NCBI GenBank assembly: GCA_900543945.1
Contig: UQTN01000077.1
Span: 1-10,080, forward strand
Length of the DNA stretch: 10,080 nt
Source of the DNA: an uncultured Collinsella sp.
Lineage (GTDB): Bacteria; Actinomycetota; Coriobacteriia; Coriobacteriales; Coriobacteriaceae
Direction of reading: 5' to 3'
In this document: positions 1 through 4,773 of the stretch, in pieces
How positions within the stretch are numbered: position 1 is the stretch's first letter
Layout of the letters: each line of letters opens with the position of its first letter
The notes under the pieces: generated by a model
Told to the model about the DNA's origin: nothing
What the model saw: only the letters and a program-made list of their open reading frames with translations
The model's database searches: none
Translations under genes and position numbers: made by a program

Positions 1-2
1 AT

Positions 3-116
3 GACCAGAAGGTCAATGCCGCCTTGTTTCAAGGCACCTTGCTCGCTCTGGCGGGCTTTCGCTGTCCGCGCCAAAACATCGGCGTTGTTATGGGTAGTCG
101 TTGGGGACGTTCTTAA
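3..116 (+). CDS. C-terminal end of an unidentified protein (partial)
   Basis: An open frame enters from the left edge and ends at TAA 114-116. It reads DQKVNAALFQGTLLALAGF, then about 18 more residues ending in GSRWGRS. The first part has a balanced, protein-like composition, and of the three plus frames it is the most protein-like. I do not recognise the family. The last six or so residues are encoded by the repeat unit at 95-114, so the reading frame runs into intergenic repeat DNA. Either the natural stop was lost or this repeat normally supplies the end of the gene. Frame 1 is also open from base 1 to a stop at 118-120, but its translation is rich in Cys, Arg and Trp and looks like a shadow. 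The call is weak because only 37 residues are visible. Confidence 0.35.
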   Translation, partial: DQKVNAALFQGTLLALAGFRCPRQNIGVVMGSRWGRS

Positions 117-160
117 ATGACTAGTCGTTGGGGAATGTGGCACTTGGGGACGTTCCTTTT
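95..160. repeat. Left cluster of the TAGTCGTTGGGGACGTTCTT repeat
   Basis: There are three copies in direct orientation. A full 20-base unit lies at 95-114 and is identical to 1751-1770 on the other side of the insertion sequence. A 13-base partial copy lies at 122-134. A diverged copy, TTGGGGACGTTCCTTTT, lies at 144-160 and runs up to the edge of the insertion sequence. The 15 bases at 144-158 match 1729-1743 at 13 positions. This is a compact intergenic repeat cluster, now split by the element. Its function is unknown. Confidence 0.8.
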
Positions 161-161
161 A

Positions 162-176
162 ATATGAGCAGGACAT
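162..176 (+). repeat. Subterminal inverted repeat of the insertion sequence, transposase-distal end
   Basis: ATATGAGCAGGACAT here is the exact reverse complement of 1699-1713. The bases just outside (161 and 1714) and just inside (177 and 1698) do not match, so the repeat is exactly 15 bp. Confidence 0.9.
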
Positions 177-182
177 TGTCAA
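177..182 (-). promoter_or_regulatory. Outward-facing consensus -35 box (TTGACA)
   Basis: On the minus strand bases 182-177 read TTGACA, a perfect sigma-70-type -35 hexamer pointing out of the element's 3' end. No -10 box sits at a proper distance in the linear DNA. In a circular form, the leader end would follow. It begins GATATGAG on the minus strand, so a -10-like hexamer (GATATG, ATATGA or TATGAG) would come about 17-23 bases downstream of TTGACA, depending on the exact ends. Joined-end promoters driving the transposase are known for IS110-family circles. Here this is inference. Confidence 0.45.
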
Positions 183-478
183 GAGGCAAAATCGGGCCTG
201 GCCCCAACGATATGGGGTCAGGCCCTCTCCCTATATCAACCCGTCCGCGGCGACCTCGGCGTGTCTTACCGACGCTCGTCTTTGCAGTTTAATATCCGCC
301 CGTGGCGATCTCTCGCTGGGCAATCCGTTGCTACGGCTGAGGCTTCTACGTCGAACCGACAGTCTGTGCACGCGTGTGGCGCCCTGGGCGCTCGCAGAAA
401 AGGGACCTGAGGTTCGCCTCAACGGCTTCGGATCGAACCGCTTCCGGGGTGACTGGCTTATGTGCGGGGGACCGCCCC
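183..478 (-). ncRNA. Candidate guide RNA (bridge/seekRNA) region of the insertion sequence
   Basis: This is about 300 bp without a convincing gene between the transposase stop and the 3' inverted repeat. IS1111-type elements encode a guide RNA in this position that pairs with target and donor DNA. On the minus strand the segment is rich in hairpins: GGGGG-CGGT-CCCCC over the transposase stop (475-479 with 466-470), a GCGA-GAGA-TCGC tetraloop hairpin (304-315), and a 13-bp hairpin (194-225). It also holds an imperfect direct repeat: GGCTTC, a short spacer, then TCGAACCG, on the plus strand at 424-440 and 341-358. Two 8-base stretches match the element's own ends (see findings). The exact RNA ends cannot be read from the sequence. 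Open frames here are overlapping shadows of the transposase. Confidence 0.45.
194..225 (-). other. Strong 13-bp hairpin near the 3' end of the insertion sequence
   Basis: GGGCCTGGCCCCA (194-206) and TGGGGTCAGGCCC (213-225) pair at 12 of 13 positions around a six-base loop. On the minus strand the stem is followed by GATTTTGCC, a short T run, so it may terminate the transposase or guide-RNA transcript. The single non-Watson-Crick position is a G-U pair on a plus-strand RNA and an A-C mismatch on a minus-strand RNA. It may therefore also block transcripts entering from the left flank, or be part of the guide RNA. Confidence 0.6.
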
Positions 479-1591
479 CTATGCCTCCTCGGCCATGAGG
501 CCGACCGCCCATACCCAGCAGGCGAGCTCGCGCGCCGTGGCCACGTTCGCCTTGTTGCCGTGGCCCCCGCGCGCGAGCAGTGCCTCCCGCCTGTCGACCA
601 GCCTCCGCACTCCCTTGGCGGCATGCCTCCGGGCGCCCCGGTCCGGGGCCTGGCCCTTGGCGAGGTCCTTCGGCCGCCCGGAGCATGTCATGTAGTGCCA
701 TGCGGCCTCGACCAGCGTCTTTCTCAGGTGCTTGTTGCCGGCCTTGGTGATCGCGCCCCTGCGGTCGCTCTCCCCGCTGGAGTGCTCGGAGGGCGTCAGG
801 CCGACCCACGCGGCGAACGAGCGGGCGTTCCTGAACCTGGAGAACTCGCCGGCCTCGAACACGAGGTCGGCGGCGGAAGCGGTGTCGACGCCCTTGAGGC
901 AGCGGAGGGAGTCGACCCTCCTCCTCCACCTGGGCTTGCGGGCCTCGGCCCCGACGAGCCCCTCGAGTCTCGACTTCTCCTCCGCCGCCCGCCTGACCGC
1001 GTCGACGTAGTAGGCGAGCACCTCCTCGTCGGCCCCCTCCGTGAACCTTATCGACTCGATCCAGGACCAGTGGGCCCGGGTCCAGTTGCCCTTCCTGCGG
1101 CCGGTGGGCGTCCTCTCGTCGAAGACGAGCCCGTGCCTGAGCAGGAACTTGGAGAGCCGCTGCTTCGAGCGCGAGAGGTCGTCCCTCGCGTCCTCGAGCG
1201 CCCTGGTCAGGTCGCGGGCGGCCTCGCACTCGTCGTCGGGGACCCACACCTCGACCACGTTGCCGACCGACAGCATGCGGGCGAGGAACTCGGCGTCGTT
1301 GCGGTCGTTCTTCCTGCGCCTGTCCGCGCTGGGCTTGATCATCTTCGAGACGGCGCCGACCACGCAGTCGACCCCCAGGCCGGAGAGCCTCTTCTGCAGG
1401 TCGAACCCCGTGACCCCGGACTCGTACACGCACCTGGCCCCGGGGTCCACGGACCGGACCCACGCCGCGACGGCCCCGGCGTCGTAGCCGAAGGTCGCGC
1501 AGCGCACCTCCCCGGTCATGACGTCGAGGGAGACGGCCTTTATCGAGCGGGCGTGGACGTCGAGGCCGACGAAGGTGGTAGTATCGAGCAT
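479..1591 (-). CDS. IS110-family transposase (DEDD/serine recombinase)
   Basis: This protein of 370 residues catalyses excision and insertion of the element, in known relatives together with a guide RNA. The N-terminal RuvC-like DEDD domain (about residues 5-150) shows D11 in GLDVH, E57 in VYESG, and D96 and D99 in KNDRNDAE. A coiled middle follows (about 120-210). The C-terminal transposase-20 domain (about 225-345) carries GLTPSEHSSGES with the candidate catalytic serine (S271 or S272), then GAITKAGNKHLRK. The tail VATARELACWVWAVG is typical of the family. Length is usual. I chose ATG at 1591 rather than the in-frame ATG at 1606, because GGAAGGGG lies 5-6 bases before the former and overlaps the latter. 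The frame is complete and all key residues are present. Codon use is extremely G/C-ending, suggesting a mobile gene or a higher-GC source. Confidence 0.93.
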   Translation of the reverse strand: MLDTTTFVGLDVHARSIKAVSLDVMTGEVRCATFGYDAGAVAAWVRSVDPGARCVYESGVTGFDLQKRLSGLGVDCVVGAVSKMIKPSADRRRKNDRNDAEFLARMLSVGNVVEVWVPDDECEAARDLTRALEDARDDLSRSKQRLSKFLLRHGLVFDERTPTGRRKGNWTRAHWSWIESIRFTEGADEEVLAYYVDAVRRAAEEKSRLEGLVGAEARKPRWRRRVDSLRCLKGVDTASAADLVFEAGEFSRFRNARSFAAWVGLTPSEHSSGESDRRGAITKAGNKHLRKTLVEAAWHYMTCSGRPKDLAKGQAPDRGARRHAAKGVRRLVDRREALLARGGHGNKANVATARELACWVWAVGLMAEEA

Positions 1592-1690
1592 GGGAGCCCC
1601 TTCCATGAATGCGGCGTGGCCGCCACGGCTGGATTAGACACTCACCATTGTCGGCCTAATCCGCGGTCCTTCATGCAGCAGGGGCTCCCA
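1591..1690 (-). promoter_or_regulatory. Transposase leader: nested hairpin covering the ribosome binding site
   Basis: On the minus strand, TGGGAGCCCC (1690-1681) is perfectly complementary to GGGGCTCCCA (1600-1591). The latter contains the last half of the GGAAGGGG ribosome binding site and the A of the ATG at 1591. Inside this outer stem, CATGAA (1675-1670) can pair with TTCATG (1609-1604), and GGATTAG (1662-1656) with CTAATCC (1637-1631). A small GTGGC/GCCAC palindrome sits between. The pairs are properly nested, so the leader can fold into one long interrupted hairpin that hides the initiation site. The pairing is seen; repression of translation is inferred. Confidence 0.6.
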
Positions 1691-1698
1691 ATGTTTTT

Positions 1699-1713
1699 AT
1701 GTCCTGCTCATAT
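1699..1713 (-). repeat. Subterminal inverted repeat of the insertion sequence, transposase-proximal end
   Basis: This is the partner of 162-176, with all 15 positions complementary. It lies 108 bp before the transposase start and just inside the estimated end of the element. Confidence 0.9.
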
Positions 1714-1728
1714 CGTCTCTGCCGGCAG

Positions 1729-1806
1729 TTTGGGACATTCCTTGCACCATTAGTCGTTGGGGACGTTCTTGTTTGACTGGTCGTTTAAGAACGCCCCCGA
1801 TGACTA
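1729..1806. repeat. Right repeat cluster with a 20-bp-arm palindrome
   Basis: TTTGGGACATTCCTT (1729-1743) is a diverged copy of 144-158. A full TAGTCGTTGGGGACGTTCTT unit lies at 1751-1770. After a 16-base spacer (1771-1786) an inverted copy follows at 1787-1806. The two arms pair at 17 of 20 positions by Watson-Crick rules. Two of the other three are G-U pairs if the plus strand is transcribed. No T run follows, so it is not a standard terminator. It resembles a REP-type palindromic element, the kind of site often chosen by IS110 relatives. Confidence 0.75.
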
Positions 1807-1854
1807 TTCGGATTGTTAATTTGTGCGGGTTGTGGTTTTGCGACCTGCTGAAAT

Positions 1855-1883
1855 TTGAGATACTGTACAACTGTACGTTAACT
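1855..1883 (+). promoter_or_regulatory. Candidate promoter with palindromic operator for the YhgE operon
   Basis: TTGAGA (1855-1860) matches five of six -35 consensus bases. At 17 bases spacing comes TTAACT (1878-1883), a poor -10 box, so the promoter call is tentative. Between the boxes sits GTACA-AC-TGTAC (1865-1876), a perfect 5-bp dyad with a 2-base centre. This is the classical position for a repressor site. The half-site GTACA recurs at 1952-1956 and GTACG at 1970-1974. YhgE/Pip genes are often under TetR-type control, but no regulator gene lies in this window. Confidence 0.4.
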
Positions 1884-1919
1884 AATCTTCGTAGTATATT
1901 GCTACCCGCAAAACTCAAT

Positions 1920-1974
1920 ACCATTGTGCTTCGAGACGCTAAAGCGCCTACGTACAATGGTTGTTGATAGTACG
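1920..1974 (+). promoter_or_regulatory. Dyad-rich leader segment before the first YhgE gene
   Basis: ACCATTGT (1920-1927) and ACAATGGT (1954-1961) are perfect reverse complements. They enclose a smaller CGCT-AA-AGCG dyad (1937-1946). CGTAC (1951-1955) and GTACG (1970-1974) form a further overlapping dyad, so the two larger structures exclude each other. No T run follows, so it is not an intrinsic terminator. It could be an operator, or a 5' leader that switches between two folds. The rest of 1807-1992 is AT-rich and holds no gene. Confidence 0.4.
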
Positions 1975-1992
1975 ATTTGATTCAACGACAGG

Positions 1993-4773
1993 ATGGATGG
2001 TCCAAGCGTGAGTCTCGGCAGCAAACTATCCGATGCAAAGGTCTCCTTTGCGATATTCAAGCGCGACATTAAGCGACTGCTTGTGAACCCCGTCGCCTTG
2101 GTGGTTACCCTGGGCGTGTGCGTTATCCCCTCGCTGTACGCTTGGTACAACATCGTGGCTAACTGGGATCCATATGGAAACACCCAGGGCATTAAAATCG
2201 CTATCGCCAACAACGATCAGGGCACCCAGAACGACCTAGTGGGCGAGCTCAATGCGGGCGATAAGGTGGTCGACCAGCTCAAGGAAAACGATCAGCTGGG
2301 CTGGACCTTCGTCGACTCGGCTGCCGATGCCAAAGAGGGTGTCGAGAGCGGGGAATACTACGCGGCGATCGTAATCCCCAAGAACTTCTCCGACAATCTT
2401 GTCTCGATGCTCGATGGCAATTACCATCAGCCGAAGCTCACCTATTACGTCAATGAGAAGAAGAGCGCCATTGCGCCCAAGGTCACCGATACCGGTGCCA
2501 ACACCATCGAGGAGCAGATCAACTCGGAGTTTGTCTCCACGGTGGGCGAGACCGTAGCGGGCATCGCCAAGGATGCCGGCATCGACCTTAAAGACAAGGC
2601 AACCCAGACCCAGGATTCACTGGCGGGCTCGGTGTCCGAGGCGTCTGATACCCTGGGCGAAGTACGTGATTCCATCGGCGACATGAACACCGCCATCGAC
2701 AAGACAAGCAGCTCGATTGCTTCGGCCGATGCCGCGCTGGCGGGCCTGCAGGGGCAGGCGCCCTCTCTAACGCAGGCGATCTCCCAGGGCAACGACCTGC
2801 TGGGCGAGGCTCGCGCCACGGCGGGCAAGTCCATCACCTCGCTTTCCAAGGCGCTCTCGGAAGGTAGCCTTGCGCTCACTAAGACGTCAGCCTCCGCGAA
2901 CGCTGCGATTGGCAAGCTGACGGGTACGGTCACATCTACGACCACCCGCATTGACAACTCGCTCGAGTCTCTCCAGGCGACGATCGATCACAATAAGGCC
3001 GTTATCGGGCACTTGGAGATTCTCGTCAATGACACGTCGACAGGTTCCGAGGAAATTGACGCGCGCATTGTATCGACCATCGATTCGCTTCGCGAGCAAA
3101 ACCAGAAGCTGCAGAGCATCAAGGATGGCCTTTCTGCACAGTCGAGCGCCATGGCAAACGACGCTACGGCAATCTCGAACGCGAGCAACGCACTCAACGC
3201 GGCAATTCAGACCGGTACGGCTAACCTCGGTCGGGCGCAGACCGATCTGGGGCAGAACGCGCTGCCGAAGGCTTCGAGCGCGCTTGACTCCTTTGCCGCC
3301 GTTTCGGGCGATTTGACCGGCATTGTGTCGGGTGTGACCCCCACGATAGCGAGCGCGCGCGGCACGCTGGCGCAGCTCGACGCCACGCTCAAGCAGGCAA
3401 AGACCACGCTGTCCCAAACCGACGCCTCCCTTGCCAAGGTTCAGGACAAGCTCGCGACCGCCGCCAATGACATTGCGGCGCTGCAGACCTCTGAGTCTAT
3501 GGGCGAGTTAGCCGACCTCATGGACGTCGACGTCAATGACGTGGCAGATTTCATGGCATCTCCGGTTGAGCTGACATCCAAGTCAATCTATCCGGTCAAG
3601 AGCTTTGGCTCGGGCATCGCGCCCTTCTACACCAATCTGGCGCTGTGGGTAGGCGGCTATGTGCTCATCGCTATCTACAAACTCGAGGTCGACCGCGAGG
3701 GCATCGGTAGCTTTACGGCGCGTCAGGGCTACTTTGGCCGCTGGCTGCTGCTGGTGATCCTGGGCGCGTTCCAGGCCATCATTGTTACGGTGGGAGATCT
3801 GGTCATTGGCGTACAGTGCGTTAACCCGCTGCTGTTCGTGCTGGGCGGCATCGCTATCTCGTTCACCTACGTCAACATCATCTATGCGCTGTCCACCACC
3901 TTTAAGCATATCGGTAAAGCCATTGGTGTCATCCTCGTCATTGTGCAGATCCCGGGTTCGTCGGGCATGTATCCCATTGAGATGATGCCCGGTTTCTTCC
4001 AGTGGTTGCACCCGTTGCTGCCCTTTACCTACGGCATCAATCTGCTGCGCGAGACGGTCGGCGGCATGTACTCGTTCAACTACCTGTTTAACTTGTGCAT
4101 TCTGGGCGTGTTCTTGATCGTGGCGCTCTTTATCGGTCTGCAGCTGCGTCCGCTGCTGCTCAACCTCAATCTGCTCTTTGATAAGCAGCTTTCTACGACG
4201 GGTCTGATGATCTGCGAGTCCAATGACCTGCCGCGCCAGCGCTACTCGCTGCGCACAGCCATGCGTGTCATGCTCGATTCCGATTCGTACCGTCGCGAAC
4301 TGCTCGATCATGCGGTCGCCTTTGAACATCGCTACCCGTACTACATCAAGGGCGGTTTTGCCGCCGTGGTGGGCGTTCAGGTCCTGCTCTTTGTCCTGTC
4401 GACGGTTCTCGATATCGACAATAACGGCAAGATTATCCTGCTGGTCATTTGGATCATCTCGGTTATTGCCATCTGCGGCTGGCTTATCAATATCGAATAT
4501 ATCCGCGCGAGCCTCAATACCCAGATGCGTATCTCGGCGCTTTCGGACGAGGACCTTCGCCGCGAGATGCGCGAGCACACGGCTGCCATCCCTGCCGCCC
4601 GTCGCATGTTTGGTCTCAACGCCAGCGAGCGTGGCGCCAAGGGAGGCGAACAGCCTACGAGCCGTCTGTCGCATATTGGTGCGCATCGTAAATCTCAGGG
4701 CAGCGACAGCACAGCTACAAATGATGGAGATACCACCCTGCTTGGCAAGCACTCTAAAGGAGGTGAGGCATAA
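1993..4773 (+). CDS. YhgE/Pip-family membrane protein, long form (926 aa)
   Basis: This large envelope protein has the layout of the YhgE/Pip (phage infection protein) family, related to YueB and EsaA. Biochemical function in actinobacteria is not established; relatives serve as phage receptors or parts of type VII secretion. Residues 33-52 form the first membrane segment, followed by the signature SLYAWYNIVANWDPYGNT. An extracellular region of about 490 residues follows, Ala/Ser/Thr-rich and predicted helical from about 190 to 500. The C-terminal family domain begins near KSIYPVKSFGSGIAPFYTNL (530-549), with membrane segments near 546-563, 583-603, 611-635, 641-660 and 699-722. Unlike its neighbour it has an extension with two more segments (about 786-805 and 813-832) and a charged tail of about 90 residues. 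ATG 1993 has only a weak ribosome site; GTG 2008 is an alternative. It is the first gene of a two-gene operon. Confidence 0.88.
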   Translation: MDGPSVSLGSKLSDAKVSFAIFKRDIKRLLVNPVALVVTLGVCVIPSLYAWYNIVANWDPYGNTQGIKIAIANNDQGTQNDLVGELNAGDKVVDQLKENDQLGWTFVDSAADAKEGVESGEYYAAIVIPKNFSDNLVSMLDGNYHQPKLTYYVNEKKSAIAPKVTDTGANTIEEQINSEFVSTVGETVAGIAKDAGIDLKDKATQTQDSLAGSVSEASDTLGEVRDSIGDMNTAIDKTSSSIASADAALAGLQGQAPSLTQAISQGNDLLGEARATAGKSITSLSKALSEGSLALTKTSASANAAIGKLTGTVTSTTTRIDNSLESLQATIDHNKAVIGHLEILVNDTSTGSEEIDARIVSTIDSLREQNQKLQSIKDGLSAQSSAMANDATAISNASNALNAAIQTGTANLGRAQTDLGQNALPKASSALDSFAAVSGDLTGIVSGVTPTIASARGTLAQLDATLKQAKTTLSQTDASLAKVQDKLATAANDIAALQTSESMGELADLMDVDVNDVADFMASPVELTSKSIYPVKSFGSGIAPFYTNLALWVGGYVLIAIYKLEVDREGIGSFTARQGYFGRWLLLVILGAFQAIIVTVGDLVIGVQCVNPLLFVLGGIAISFTYVNIIYALSTTFKHIGKAIGVILVIVQIPGSSGMYPIEMMPGFFQWLHPLLPFTYGINLLRETVGGMYSFNYLFNLCILGVFLIVALFIGLQLRPLLLNLNLLFDKQLSTTGLMICESNDLPRQRYSLRTAMRVMLDSDSYRRELLDHAVAFEHRYPYYIKGGFAAVVGVQVLLFVLSTVLDIDNNGKIILLVIWIISVIAICGWLINIEYIRASLNTQMRISALSDEDLRREMREHTAAIPAARRMFGLNASERGAKGGEQPTSRLSHIGAHRKSQGSDSTATNDGDTTLLGKHSKGGEA
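4756..4764 (+). promoter_or_regulatory. Strong ribosome binding site inside the end of the first YhgE gene
   Basis: AAAGGAGGT lies within the last codons of the upstream gene, with GGAGG ending about ten bases before the ATG at 4774. Because TAA (4771-4773) directly abuts that ATG, ribosomes finishing the first gene can restart at once. This fixes the start of the second gene. Confidence 0.85.

Larger units (their letters stand above)
158..1716 (-). mobile_element. IS110-family insertion sequence, IS1111-like layout
   Basis: The element is about 1.56 kb and is read on the minus strand. In transposase orientation it has a right-hand short leader (1592-1716), the transposase gene (479-1591) and a long non-coding 3' part (about 158-478). 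Perfect 15-bp inverted repeats lie near both ends (162-176 and 1699-1713). Members of the IS1111 subgroup of IS110 carry such repeats slightly inside the true ends, so the ends given here, a few bases outside the repeats, are estimates. No target duplication is visible, as expected for this family, which moves through a circular intermediate without classical duplications. The transposase frame is intact and both ends are present, so the element may be active. The DNA is visibly more GC-rich than the flanking repeats and the AT-rich region to its right. Confidence 0.85.

Noticed and set aside
430..440. GGTTCGATCC on the minus strand, resembling a tRNA T-loop
   Set aside because: The flanking bases do not form the required 5-bp T stem, and no acceptor or anticodon arm can be built around it.
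231..1463. A 410-codon minus-strand frame overlapping the transposase
   Set aside because: It is a frame-shifted shadow of the transposase gene, dominated by Arg, Gly and Pro, without recognisable motifs.
1592..1606. The upstream ATG (1606) as transposase start
   Set aside because: The ribosome binding site GGAAGGGG overlaps this codon and is correctly spaced for the ATG at 1591.
374..1753. A 459-codon plus-strand frame across the insertion sequence
   Set aside because: It is antisense to a transposase with all key residues. Its Gly/Pro/Val-rich translation reflects GC-biased codons, and it runs out over the inverted repeat and repeat cluster.
1751..1806. The palindrome as an intrinsic terminator
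   Set aside because: No T run follows either arm on either strand, and the loop is long. The copies elsewhere in the cluster point to a repeat element.
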